Assembly: GCF_900156425.1 (NCBI RefSeq)
Contig: NZ_FTNO01000008.1
Location: 141,465-205,464, forward strand
From: Haladaptatus litoreus
Lineage (GTDB): Archaea; Halobacteriota; Halobacteria; Halobacteriales; Haladaptataceae
DNA: 64,000 nt
Direction of reading: 5' to 3'
The first letter of the stretch is position 1, and each line of letters starts with the position of its first letter. Shown piece by piece: positions 52,712 through 61,725 of the stretch. The position numbers and the translations under genes were made by a program. The notes beneath the pieces are model-generated. The model saw only the letters and a list, made by a program, of their open reading frames with translations. It had not been told where the DNA came from and did no database searches.

Positions 52712-52807
52712 TTTTATCGGCAGTACGAGAGAGAGATCTATAAGGTCTTGGCCTGTTCAAACAGAATTATTTAAAAGAGACTTGCGAAATAATAGCAGAT
52801 CAGACGG

Positions 52808-53467
52808 TCATGGCTCGGACGCACCGAACAGTGTATGCTCGACGATAGCCTCGATACCATGTCGAATTCGATCCGACAATGACTGCTGGGTGATATCGAG
52901 TTCTGTCGCCAACTCCGAGAGTGTCACCTGTCGAGGCGTCTCGAAATAGCCACGTTGGAATGCGAGCATGAGTGCTTCTCGCTGTTTGTCCGTAATGATG
53001 TTCTTGAGCTGTGATGCTCCAGCATCACTCAGTGACTGGATTGTACCGAGTGTGTACTCGATATCGTTCTCCCGACTGATGTTATGGAACCGCGTCAAAT
53101 GCTCGTAGGAGGGGAATAACAGTTCGAATTCCCAGTCATCAGTGCCATGTCCATGTGCATTCCGAATAATCCCTTCTGTGGTGGTGAGTCCTTCGAGAAA
53201 GGCGCCGGCTGGGATGTCCCAATTGAGGAGATACAATCGGCGGTCGCCGACTTCGTCGATTGCGAGGAGTTGCTGGACATTGGTGTCATCTCGAACACGC
53301 TGTTCGAAGGCATCTAAGTCGCCATCCCACGCCCAGAAAATGGGGACGACGTCGGCACCGACCGGGACGATGCGCTCGAACTCGATATGGAGGTCTGTTT
53401 CAGCGGTTAGCACCGTCCCTAACGGGAAATTCTCCGGGGAGAGAGACAACTCAACAATGACCGCCAT
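52808..53467 (-). CDS. Bacterio-opsin-activator-type HTH regulator
   Basis: A 219-residue protein. The N-terminal 155 residues form the sensory Bat-type domain (MAVIVELSLSPENFPLGTVL, FERIVPVGADVVPIFWAW). The C-terminal HTH_10 domain reads ITDKQREALMLAFQRGYFET, RQVTLSELATELDITQQSLS, RIRHGIEAIVEHTL. These regulators respond to light, oxygen or other cues in haloarchaea; the signal here is unknown. The ATG at 53467 fits the family N-terminus. Confidence 0.85.
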   Translation of the reverse strand: MAVIVELSLSPENFPLGTVLTAETDLHIEFERIVPVGADVVPIFWAWDGDLDAFEQRVRDDTNVQQLLAIDEVGDRRLYLLNWDIPAGAFLEGLTTTEGIIRNAHGHGTDDWEFELLFPSYEHLTRFHNISRENDIEYTLGTIQSLSDAGASQLKNIITDKQREALMLAFQRGYFETPRQVTLSELATELDITQQSLSDRIRHGIEAIVEHTLFGASEP

Positions 53468-53568
53468 GCAGTCGTACACTATTTGTTGACGCTTAGTAGC
53501 TTGGGTAGTGAGGACATGAATTTCGATAGGGTATAGAGAATCACTGTCCGTTACTCTTCGTCTGTCAG

Positions 53569-54126
53569 TTATCGCCGGTTACCCTCTTTCAGTTGAAGTG
53601 ACCCACCGCACTCACCACAACTGTACTGCTCGGGGTTACGGACCGTCTTCGAGCGTCGGTAGCGCGGAATCCGTCCATCGCAGTCCTCGCATACGAGCCA
53701 CCACTTTGGCGCGGTGAAGCGTTCGCAGTGTCTCGAGGTGCCGAGGGCGTCCGTCCAGCGGGTGAATGTTGCGCCGTGGTCCGCGTCACCGAACTCGTGG
53801 TACTGCCAGGCGTGAATGAGTTCGTGGCGCACCGTCGAACTGAATTGCTCCCACCCGTGTTGTTCGTCGGCCGTCCAGGTCAGCGATATCGTGATTGCCT
53901 CTGTTGTCGGGTTGTACTTCGTGACGCCTGCCTGTCGTTGCGCTCGGTGTGAGATCTCCCAGTCGATTGTTTCGACCGGCAGGTCGGGGAAGTGTTCGGT
54001 GGCGGCGTTCGTTGCGTGTTGCTGTGCTCGGTCGAGGAGGGCTGTCGGTGACTCGGGAGTATCGTCGGTCGCAGCATCCACGCTTTCGGTGAGCGTTCGC
54101 TGGTCGGTGAGATTCGAGACCGTCAC
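53569..54126 (-). CDS. SprT-like zinc metalloprotease, altered 5' end
   Basis: A 185-residue frame with the full catalytic set (HELIH, FGDADHG) and zinc ribbon (CEDC, CGEC). The usual first four codons with the ATG are replaced by other sequence at 54127; GTG at 54126 is the best remaining start, though a TTG at 54156 is also in frame. The coding body shows no other damage. The segment 54127-54471 separates it from its SWIM relic and carries a small membrane gene. Confidence 0.7.
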   Translation of the reverse strand: MTVSNLTDQRTLTESVDAATDDTPESPTALLDRAQQHATNAATEHFPDLPVETIDWEISHRAQRQAGVTKYNPTTEAITISLTWTADEQHGWEQFSSTVRHELIHAWQYHEFGDADHGATFTRWTDALGTSRHCERFTAPKWWLVCEDCDGRIPRYRRSKTVRNPEQYSCGECGGSLQLKEGNRR

Positions 54127-54174
54127 TAGATTATTTGTATCAACTAATTCAAACAAGCCATTTATCTTTTCATT

Positions 54175-54453
54175 ATGCTTATAGACACTATGGCGTTCCC
54201 AGATTCATTCTTCGTTGTCCTTGGAATGGCATGGCTCATAGCACTCATAGTAAGCTATGGTGGATACCGTACTGGACGAATGACATCCAAACGTGCAAAA
54301 CAGGGGATGGGAATGTCTCTTATCTGGATTTTATTTGTAGTTCTTCGGTTAATCGGCGACCTCCTCGTTGTTTCTCTAGCAATCGTGCTCACAGTTGCAG
54401 GACTGTACTTGTTATATTTTCACGACTGGAACGAGCCAGCAGAAATCAATTGA
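54175..54453 (+). CDS. Small membrane protein inserted between SprT and SWIM
   Basis: A 92-residue protein with helices FFVVLGMAWLIALIVSYGGY and SLIWILFVVLRLIGDLLVVS plus LAIVLTVAGLYLLYF, joined by a basic loop. It lies on the opposite strand to the module and exactly at the SprT-SWIM junction. It resembles the protein at 33295 in layout. The function is unknown. Confidence 0.55.
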   Translation: MLIDTMAFPDSFFVVLGMAWLIALIVSYGGYRTGRMTSKRAKQGMGMSLIWILFVVLRLIGDLLVVSLAIVLTVAGLYLLYFHDWNEPAEIN

Positions 54454-54471
54454 TTCCCGCTGTGCTTTAGA

Positions 54472-54529
54472 TTAGATCGGCAGTTCTTTTTTGTCCCGTC
54501 CGCACGCATGGCCAGCACGGGAAGTCACC
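54472..54529 (-). pseudogene. SWIM gene, last-codons relic
   Basis: The final 19 codons and stop of a SWIM gene (DFPCWPCVRTGQK-like, then a changed end) remain; similarity stops at 54529. The same 58 bp occur again at 56887-56945 as part of a longer SWIM gene, so the ABC operon between them is flanked by direct repeats. Confidence 0.6.
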
Positions 54530-54544
54530 ATCTGACAACCAGGA

Positions 54545-55129
54545 TCAGATTGGAAGGCGCTTCTTTTTCTGGATATCAACAGCCACTCGAAGGGAATATC
54601 GAGTCCATTTTTTCGTCCCTTGAGTATAGCTTAATATTGGTTGATCAAATGATCCAGTGAGATAGTATGTACCAGCACCAGGGAGGTCATTACCATAAAT
54701 CCGGTACGTTGCACTAGCAGATCCGCTGGCAGATAGTGATCGGGTGAGTGGACGACCCTCAACCGACATAGAACTCCTGTCTGAACTGATCTCTACTCGG
54801 TTGCTCTCCGAATAGGCTTTTGAGTACATCTTTATCGAGGGTGACCGATTCGACGACAGGGATTCGTCCAAGGATAGAATGCCAAGCGGCCAAATGCCGT
54901 AGTTCCGAATACGGAGAGCCTCCTTCGTTGTATTGGTAAGTGTGAATTTGAGCGTGGCCGGCCCCTCGATTGTCGCATCTGCATCAACGATGGAAGCAGA
55001 AAACGATAGCGGGCCAGAGGATGCTTGGACATTCGTATCCGCGACAGTGTATTCAGTATCTCCCAGACAGCCAGCAAGGGCCGCTAATGATGCGCCACTT
55101 GTGGTAGCAAGGAATGCACGTCGTCTCAT
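54545..55129 (-). CDS. Tat lipoprotein coupled to an ABC transporter
   Basis: A 194-residue protein with a Tat signal (RRRAFLATTSGASLAALAGC) and lipobox cysteine at residue 21. The mature part is beta-rich (FSASIVDADATIEGPATLKF, TLTNTTKEALRIRNYG), like haloarchaeal immunoglobulin-like lipoproteins. Its start overlaps the ABC ATPase stop by four bases, so it is the third gene of that operon. It may be the outer partner of the transporter. Confidence 0.7.
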   Translation of the reverse strand: MRRRAFLATTSGASLAALAGCLGDTEYTVADTNVQASSGPLSFSASIVDADATIEGPATLKFTLTNTTKEALRIRNYGIWPLGILSLDESLSSNRSPSIKMYSKAYSESNRVEISSDRSSMSVEGRPLTRSLSASGSASATYRIYGNDLPGAGTYYLTGSFDQPILSYTQGTKKWTRYSLRVAVDIQKKKRLPI

Positions 55130-55881
55130 TGAACTTCACCTCCCATGTCAACACGGGCGTCAGTGAGCGAAACGAAAACGTCCTCCATTGATGCCTCATC
55201 GTCGCTCCCAGTACGATCCCGAAGTTCAGAGAGTGATCCTTCGGCGATTAACTGACCATCGTGAAGTATCCCAACACGGTCACAGACCAATTCGACCTGT
55301 CCAAGGACGTGGCTGGAGAAGAAGACAGTTGCACCGCGGTCGTTCTCCTCATGAACAATTTCACGCATTCGGCGGACACCATGTGGATCGAGACCGGTGA
55401 ATGGTTCATCGAGGATGAGTAATTCCGGTTCACCAACGAGCGCCATTGCTAAGGCTAGCCGCTGTTGCATCCCTTGTGAGTATTTTTCGGCGGATGTATC
55501 GCCCGCATCTTTGAGTCCCACCCGTGCGAGGAGTGTGTCAGGATCATCATCGACAGCTTTCGTCTCAGCGACGAGCTTGATGTGCCGTCGTCCAGTGACG
55601 CCCTCATAGACACCAAATCGATCAGGGAGGACGCCGATTCGGTCGTGGACTTCGACGACATCCTCCTCAGGGTTTCGGTCAAGAACGCGAACAGTGCCCG
55701 ATGTTGGTCGAAGATAATCGAGGAGTATTCCGATCGTGGTGGATTTTCCCGCACCGTTCGCTCCGAGGAATCCGTATATCTCCCCCTGCTCAACGCGTAA
55801 GTCAAGCCCATCAACTGCCAGGGTACCATCGTACCGCTTTGTCAACCCTTGTGTCTCGATCGCCGATGGGGAATTGCTCAT
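55126..55881 (-). CDS. ABC transporter ATP-binding protein
   Basis: A 251-residue ABC ATPase: Walker A GANGAGKST (residues 40-48), signature YSQGMQQRLALA, Walker B ELLILDEPFTGLDP and the switch histidine in FFSSHVLGQ. The layout and neighbours are those of ABC-2-type exporters (NatA/CcmA-like), which move lipids, drugs or other envelope compounds. It overlaps the permease gene by four bases upstream and the lipoprotein gene by four downstream. Confidence 0.9.
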   Translation of the reverse strand: MSNSPSAIETQGLTKRYDGTLAVDGLDLRVEQGEIYGFLGANGAGKSTTIGILLDYLRPTSGTVRVLDRNPEEDVVEVHDRIGVLPDRFGVYEGVTGRRHIKLVAETKAVDDDPDTLLARVGLKDAGDTSAEKYSQGMQQRLALAMALVGEPELLILDEPFTGLDPHGVRRMREIVHEENDRGATVFFSSHVLGQVELVCDRVGILHDGQLIAEGSLSELRDRTGSDDEASMEDVFVSLTDARVDMGGEVQ

Positions 55882-56762
55882 AGAGCATCACCCCGGTTGA
55901 ACAGTACCCGAGCAAGACCAAGCGGTAAAATGAGCCACACTAAGAGAATTACGATGCTCAATGCGGGATGGAGATACCATGGCACTGTTCCAGATTGGAA
56001 TGTCGTATCGACCACATACGCATTGATTTGGGATGAGGGTTGAATTTGCATATAGACAAAGTGGAACAAGTCTGCTGAGTTGCCAACCCCAAGAACCCAA
56101 TTTGTGAGGACATTGTATGCGGCATCTGGAGTCAGTCGGAGAAGTAAGAAAAATGGACCGTCAGCAGGGGGGTTGTATGGGCTGATTTGAATCCCCGTAA
56201 GTGCTGAGTAGAGATTTCGAACAATAGATTGCCATCCGAGCAGGATAAGAAAAACTCCGACTATCGAAGTAGCTGCTGTGACAGTCCGTTTCGTAACAGC
56301 AGAAATGGCGACAGCTATTGCAATGAAATCAGCCACAAGAAGGAGGGTGGCGATAATGACACCGAGATACAGAAACACGGAGAAAATGCCGTATTCGACG
56401 ATGCCGATAATAGCGAGCAAGAGGAACGAGAGGAGTGCAATCGCTCCAACGCCTACGAATCGCCCGATGGTTTTCCCGAGAAGGACGTGTGTTCGTGTGA
56501 GCGGAAGTGCAAGGAGGAATTTGATGCTGCCACTGGTGCGTTCACTAACGAGTGACTGATATCCGAGTAGCATCGTACCCAGAGGAAGAAGGAAACTCGC
56601 ACCGATCTGGATATATCCGATTGTGATGTTCTGGTGGAGAGCACCCCACCCTGCGTAGGTCGGGCGAAAACCCCACAAAATGATGAGTGGAACTAGAAGC
56701 CACGTACCTTTTGATGTTACAATTGTTCTACATTCCTTTCGTGCAAGGGGGGACCACCGCAT
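55878..56762 (-). CDS. ABC-2-type transporter permease
   Basis: A 294-residue integral membrane protein with about six helices (TWLLVPLIILWGF, IGASFLLPLGTMLLGYQSLV, VGAIALLSFLLLAIIGIVEY, TAATSIVGVFLILLGW, SIVILLVWLILPLGLARVLF). The segment LVSERTSGSIKFLLALPLTR is the conserved ABC-2 coupling region. It is the first gene of the three-gene export operon. ATG at 56762 was chosen as the only one before the first helix. Confidence 0.85.
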   Translation of the reverse strand: MRWSPLARKECRTIVTSKGTWLLVPLIILWGFRPTYAGWGALHQNITIGYIQIGASFLLPLGTMLLGYQSLVSERTSGSIKFLLALPLTRTHVLLGKTIGRFVGVGAIALLSFLLLAIIGIVEYGIFSVFLYLGVIIATLLLVADFIAIAVAISAVTKRTVTAATSIVGVFLILLGWQSIVRNLYSALTGIQISPYNPPADGPFFLLLRLTPDAAYNVLTNWVLGVGNSADLFHFVYMQIQPSSQINAYVVDTTFQSGTVPWYLHPALSIVILLVWLILPLGLARVLFNRGDAL

Positions 56763-56886
56763 TGTATTGATCGTATCCTATGAAATTAATAGTCGTTTCG
56801 AAGTTGTTAGATTAGTATATTATAGATTGGTGGATATCAGCGAGCAGAATAAAACAGATGGGTAGAAGGGATTGTTGAAGCGGTAG

Positions 56887-57249
56887 TTAGTTCGGCAGTT
56901 TCTTCCATCCGGTTCGCACGCATGGCCAGCACGGGAAGTCACCGAGGCTGTCACAGTCGCAGTCTTCGGGTTCGACGTTGTTGTCCTCGGACGGGAAGGC
57001 CTCAAGCGTCCCGTCGTCGGTTGCGTTTTCGACAGCGGCCATGTGCTTGCAGTAGGCGTTCCGATGGACATGGTGCGGGCACGTGCAGGCCATTAGGTCT
57101 TCAGTCACGTCGTCGATGGAGACGGTGTACTGATGGGCTGCGGGGTTCTCGTGGCTCTCATTGGTGACTTTGATGAGTCCAGGGGCATCGACGTCGAAGG
57201 AGAACTGTTCGGCCTGTGCGCGGTTCTGTGCCGTGGGATGGAAAAGCAA
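56887..57249 (-). CDS. SWIM zinc-finger protein, start region lost
   Basis: A 120-residue frame with all SWIM elements: NRAQAEQFSFDVDAPGLIKV, motif CTCPHHVHRNAYCKH and CDCDSLGDFPCWPC. The native N-terminal ten residues are missing; only a TTG at 57249 precedes the conserved TAQNR, and the joint to a BNR-repeat relic lies here. No SprT gene follows, only the conserved spacer before the ABC operon. It may be translated poorly or not at all. Confidence 0.6.
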   Translation of the reverse strand: MLFHPTAQNRAQAEQFSFDVDAPGLIKVTNESHENPAAHQYTVSIDDVTEDLMACTCPHHVHRNAYCKHMAAVENATDDGTLEAFPSEDNNVEPEDCDCDSLGDFPCWPCVRTGWKKLPN

Positions 57250-57702
57250 TATTTGGCGAGTGTTGAACTAGACGCTAGAAACCCAGATTGGGTGCTCGTC
57301 TCTGCGTCAACCATTCCAAAGCAAACTGAAGACTTTGATGGACTTTCCTCTGCAGTCTACCATCGTATGGATGACGGTTCGTAGGAAAAATGTATGGCAG
57401 AAATGTCGGACGAAGCGGGTTTTACAGTTCCGATGATTATCACAAGTAAGCAGATATCCGGCCGACTTACTGCGATCACTAATCGGAGTCTTTACAGAAC
57501 AAATGACTACGGTGACTCGTGGGAGGAAATTGCAGTAAACTGACCGGGTAAATTTACAGAGCAGCATCCGCGAGCCACTACCCTTATCGAGAGATGATAG
57601 TGGTGATTCTATCACAACACAAATCTCGTAGCCGACATTGAGGCACTGTGTGAAGATGGGATATTTCAGACTGTTAAAGCAGTGATCGATGATGTTCAGT
57701 AA
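57238..57702 (+). pseudogene. BNR-repeat (sialidase-like propeller) protein relic
   Basis: Plus-strand fragments in shifting frames read YLASVELDARNPDWVLVSAS, then AITNRSLYRTNDYGDSWEEI and LVADIEALCEDGIFQTVKAV. These are propeller repeats of haloarchaeal BNR/YCF48-like proteins (the DxGxxW Asp-box is DYGDSW). Several stops and frameshifts break it. It overlaps the start of the SWIM gene on the other strand. Confidence 0.55.
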
Positions 57703-57842
57703 AAAGGGGAAAATGGAGATGTCTAGATTTATATTCACTTCGACAGACGGTGGATAGTAAACTGATGACTACGATGACAGACAAGAGACTCGTCACCAAA
57801 TGTCTTTCAGCGGTGCCGGTATTAATACAGTATGTGTAGTCT

Positions 57843-60395
57843 ATGAAGCGACCAACCTTGAAGCAGTTGACGCCGCTTTTCGGAAGCGTCGTTTTTGCAC
57901 TCGCGCTCTTTGCTATCCACCGAGAACTGCATGAATTCAGTATTCATGAAATCATTGGAGAACTCAACGCGTACTCCCTATGGGCTATCGGTCTCGCTGT
58001 CGGGTTGACTGCACTAGGGTACGTAGTAATGACAGGGTACGATTGGCTCGGCTTTCGATACGTCAACCGATCGGATCGGTACCGACGTACCGCCGTGCCC
58101 TCGTTCGTTGGACATGCAATCGGCAATAACGTCGGCGTTCCGCTGCTCACCGGCTGGTCCGTCAAATACCGATTTTACTCAGGTATGGGCGTTACAGCGG
58201 ATGACGTGACGCGAATCGTTGGCTTCTGTACATTATCGATTTGGCTCGGACTCGTCATTGATTCCGGTCTCGCCTTTGTGGTCGAACCTGCACTTCTCAG
58301 TTTGGCACTCGGAATTCCCATGGTATCCGTCAGGATCGTCGGTGTCATTCTTCTCGTCGGTGTTGTCGCGTACGCCCACTGGGGTGTCCTACGACGGAAT
58401 CCGATCGAGATTCGAGGCTGGTCGATTGACACACCTGAGCTACGACTCTCATTCGCACAGATTTCTTTGGGAATACTCGATTGGGCAGTTGCTGGGATGG
58501 TACTCTATATTCTCTTGCCGACTAGCAACCATATAGGATATCTAGGATTCCTTGGCGTCTTTTTCATCGCACAGTTGGCAGGGGTTACTAGCCAGGTTCC
58601 TGGCGGGCTGGGTGTCTTCGAGGGTATGTTCCTGTTACTCCTCTCCGGAATGCTCCCGACGACTGGGATCGCAGCAGCACTCATCGTTTACCGTATCGTC
58701 TACTATCTGCTTCCTCTGTTCGCGGCTGCGATCGTTCTCGTCGTCCGCACAACGCTTGTACACCGTGAAAAAGAGGGAGCTGCCGTACAAACGATACACC
58801 GCTGGGCTGCACCACTTGTTCCAACCGTCCTCGCCGTACTCACGCTGCTGGCAGGGGCAACTCTCCTAATTACAGGGGCTATTCCCGCCGGCTCCTCGCG
58901 GCTCGTTTGGCTCGGTCGTATCCTCCCACTTTCGGTCATTGAGTTGTCGCACTTTCTCGCTAGTCTCGTCGGGGTGGGACTGTTGGTGCTCGCTCGCGGC
59001 CTCCAATTACGGCTTGACGCAGCGTATCTCCTCACTGTCGCCATGCTCTTCCTCGGGATTTTTTTGTCATTATTAAAAGGTTTTGTCGTCGAAGAGGCGC
59101 TCATTCTCATGGCGGTGCTTGCGGTCGTCGTCCCATCCCGCCGATTCTTTTATCGCCGGGCATCACTGACGCGCGAGTGGTTTACGACCGGTTGGATCGT
59201 GGCGATCCTTATTGTTTTTGGAACTTCGGTTTGGCTAGGATTGTTCGCTTTCCAGCATCTCGAGTATTCAGAACAGCTCTGGTGGCGGTTCTCACTCAGT
59301 GGCAATGCTCCGCGGTTCCTGCGAGCATCTGTTGGGACGGCTGTAGTTCTCCTCGTCGTCGCCCTGGTGCGGCTTCTGAATCCCTCGATGCCCGACCCAT
59401 TGCCACTAACCGAAACTGAATTGGAACGTGCACGTTCGATCGCCGAGAAGTCCGATCGAGTCGATGCGTATCTGGCACTTCTTGGTGACAAATTGCTACT
59501 GTTCAACGATGATAGGACGGCTTTCATTATGTACGCCATCGAAGGGAGAAGTTGGATCGCATTGGGACCACCTGTTGGCCCAGAAGAGGAGCGTTTAGAG
59601 TTGGCCTGGCGCTTCCACGAACTCGCTTCGCGCAATGGGGGACGACCCATATTCTATCAGGTCGGTGATGATGATTTGCCAGTCATGGTGGATCTCGGAT
59701 TGTCGTTTTTCAGACTCGGTGAAGAGGGTCGCGTGCCACTGCCGTTTTCGCTTGAGGGAAAACGACGAAAGGAATTCAGGCGCACGATCAGAAAGGTCGA
59801 AGGGGAAGATTGTACGTTCGAAATTATCCCACGTGAGAGCGTTCCTAACATCCTCTCCAGACTACGAACCATTTCTGATGAGTGGTTGGAAATGAAAGGG
59901 GGAAGGGAGATTGGGTTTTCGCTCGGTTACTTTGATGAACGATATCTAAAGAATTTCCCAATTGCGGTCATACGATACGACGGTGATATTGTCGCGTTTG
60001 CGAACGTTCTTGAGGGAGGCGGAAAACATGAATTGTCGGTTGACCTCATGCGGTACAGTTCAGACGCACCTGGACGTACTATGGATTATCTCTTCGTGCA
60101 ACTCATGCTATGGGGATCTGAGAACGGATACAACTGGTTTAGCCTTGGAATGGCCCCCTTGTCTGGGTTCGCGAAGCGGCAGACGACAACTGCTTGGGAT
60201 CGGATCGGTGCGCAAGTGTATCAACATGGAGAACACTTCTACAACTATCAGGGGCTGCGCGCATATAAGGCGAAGTTCGATCCAGAATGGGAGCCGAGGT
60301 ACTTAGCCTGTCCTGGCGGTCTCACGTTTCCGCTTGTGCTCGTACACGTAACTACGCTAATCTCTGGTGGGGTACGACGGATCATCACCAGGTGA
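57843..60395 (+). CDS. mprF: Phosphatidylglycerol lysyltransferase/flippase MprF
   Basis: An 850-residue two-part protein, near the usual MprF length. The first 530 residues hold about 14 membrane helices including the LPG-synthase-type flippase with GVPLLTGWSVKYRFYSGMGV and QVPGGLGVFEGMFLLLLSGM. The C-terminal 310 residues are the cytosolic DUF2156 aminoacyltransferase domain (GEEGRVPLPFSLEGKRRKEF, GDIVAFANVLEGGG, MDYLFVQLMLWGSENG, FSLGMAPLSGF). Bacterial MprF adds lysine or alanine from tRNA to phosphatidylglycerol and flips it outward, giving resistance to cationic peptides. Both parts look intact. The archaeal substrate is inferred. Confidence 0.85.
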   Translation: MKRPTLKQLTPLFGSVVFALALFAIHRELHEFSIHEIIGELNAYSLWAIGLAVGLTALGYVVMTGYDWLGFRYVNRSDRYRRTAVPSFVGHAIGNNVGVPLLTGWSVKYRFYSGMGVTADDVTRIVGFCTLSIWLGLVIDSGLAFVVEPALLSLALGIPMVSVRIVGVILLVGVVAYAHWGVLRRNPIEIRGWSIDTPELRLSFAQISLGILDWAVAGMVLYILLPTSNHIGYLGFLGVFFIAQLAGVTSQVPGGLGVFEGMFLLLLSGMLPTTGIAAALIVYRIVYYLLPLFAAAIVLVVRTTLVHREKEGAAVQTIHRWAAPLVPTVLAVLTLLAGATLLITGAIPAGSSRLVWLGRILPLSVIELSHFLASLVGVGLLVLARGLQLRLDAAYLLTVAMLFLGIFLSLLKGFVVEEALILMAVLAVVVPSRRFFYRRASLTREWFTTGWIVAILIVFGTSVWLGLFAFQHLEYSEQLWWRFSLSGNAPRFLRASVGTAVVLLVVALVRLLNPSMPDPLPLTETELERARSIAEKSDRVDAYLALLGDKLLLFNDDRTAFIMYAIEGRSWIALGPPVGPEEERLELAWRFHELASRNGGRPIFYQVGDDDLPVMVDLGLSFFRLGEEGRVPLPFSLEGKRRKEFRRTIRKVEGEDCTFEIIPRESVPNILSRLRTISDEWLEMKGGREIGFSLGYFDERYLKNFPIAVIRYDGDIVAFANVLEGGGKHELSVDLMRYSSDAPGRTMDYLFVQLMLWGSENGYNWFSLGMAPLSGFAKRQTTTAWDRIGAQVYQHGEHFYNYQGLRAYKAKFDPEWEPRYLACPGGLTFPLVLVHVTTLISGGVRRIITR

Positions 60396-60863
60396 ACGAA
60401 GAAGTGTTCGGCGGCAGGTACGAGTTCTCACGTAAGGTCGCTGTCGATACTCTCGGAGTTTCTCGGACGGTACGATAACGCGGATAACCGGCACTGGTTG
60501 GTGATGAGCGATCCCCCACAACTCCCGCGAGCGGAAGATTATGGGAGCGTTCGTGATCGACGGTGGACACTCCAACGACGAGGAGGGCGCGGTGAGAGCC
60601 ACGTTGTCCTCGTTCACGTCCACGCCGTCGTCTGTGAGCGACAGTGTTACCGTCCGGCAACGTAACCATTTAGATGAACGCACAACCCTTCGACGTATGG
60701 TGGGAGAGCTAGCAGAAATCCAGCAGGCGATTGGTGGAGCGTCAATCAACTCCGCTATGCGACCGATCTCGTGGCTGCATGGAGAGATCGTGATCGCCGT
60801 CGGTCCATCGATCGCCGTTACCATCACCTCACGGCCGCACGTCGGACAACGTTCGCTCGTCAT
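60357..60863 (-). CDS. Zinc-ribbon protein after SprT, degenerate C-terminus
   Basis: A 168-residue frame whose first 45 residues are homologous to the protein at 34168-34371: CPTC, an AIDGPTAITISPCSH segment and an acidic helix. The rest is rich in Arg and Ser and probably out-of-frame read-through, overlapping the end of mprF on the other strand. The ATG overlaps the SprT stop by four bases, as in the other copy. The true length was probably about 70 residues. Confidence 0.5.
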   Translation of the reverse strand: MTSERCPTCGREVMVTAIDGPTAITISPCSHEIGRIAELIDAPPIACWISASSPTIRRRVVRSSKWLRCRTVTLSLTDDGVDVNEDNVALTAPSSSLECPPSITNAPIIFRSRELWGIAHHQPVPVIRVIVPSEKLREYRQRPYVRTRTCRRTLLRSPGDDPSYPTRD

Positions 60864-61430
60864 TCGCCGTCACGCTCTTCGATACGCAGCGACCCGCCGC
60901 AATCGCCACAACTGTACTCGTCGGGCTGTGTGACCACCTTCGAGCGCCGGTAGCACGGGAGTCGTCCACCGCAGTCGGTGCAGACGACCCACCCCGTCGG
61001 CGATGTGAACCGCTCGCAGTATTCGTGAGGTGTCGAGAACGTCGGTCCTGCGGTCGAACGTTCGCCCGTGATCTGCCTCACCGAATTCGTGGTACTGCCA
61101 GGCGTGAATGAGTTCGTGCCGGACAGTGGAACTGAATTGCTCCCAGCCGTGTTGTTCGTAGGCCGTCCAGGTCAGCGTGATCGTGATTGCCTCTGTTGTC
61201 GGGTCGTACTTCGTGACGCCTGCTTGTCGTTGGGCTCGGTGTGAGACTTCCCAGTCGATCGTTTCGACCGGCAGATCTGGGAAATGTTCAGCGGCGACGT
61301 TTGTTGCGTGCTGTTTTGCTCGGTCGAGGAGAGCCGTCGGTGTCTCAGGGGTGTCATTGGTCGTTGTATCCGTGCGTTCCGTCAGCGTTCGCTGGTCGGT
61401 GATATCCGAGACTGTCAATTGGCGTTCCAT
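60860..61430 (-). pseudogene. SprT-like gene with one-base frameshift
   Basis: From ATG 61430 the frame reads through TDQRTLTERTDTTTND and RHELIHAWQYHEFGEADHG. A single extra base near 61021-61032, compared with the copy at 34368, shifts it out of frame; the rest (YCERFTSPTGWVVCTDCGGR and the CGDC knuckle) is intact in the next frame to 60860. The catalytic motif survives but the zinc ribbon would not be made. A sequencing error cannot be excluded. Confidence 0.75.
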
Positions 61431-61439
61431 GGATAAAAG

Positions 61440-61540
61440 AGCTGAAGCGCAGGTTTGTCCGGCAGTTCCTTCCGTCTCGCTTTCACGCACGGACAGCCTG
61501 GAAGCCATCGAGGCCATCACAGTCACGGTCCTCTGGTGGC
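61440..61540 (-). pseudogene. SWIM gene, 3' relic
   Basis: About 90 bp similar to the last SWIM codons (the CVRTGRKELPN region and part of the acidic linker) with small deletions and frame changes. The stop and spacer before SprT are altered. It keeps the usual order upstream of SprT. Confidence 0.5.
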
Positions 61541-61725
61541 CCGCTCTTGTCGTCGATAGGTATCTCAGTATCTTCACTCTTGTCTCCATTCACCGAGGCA
61601 AAAATGAGTCGATAGCGGAGCTAAATAATTTCTATAACCAATACAAATCCATGACACAGCCTATCTAAATACACTTATATACTTTGCCGTTGTTTTAGAA
61701 AGTAGGAAGTTTTTCTTCCGATACC

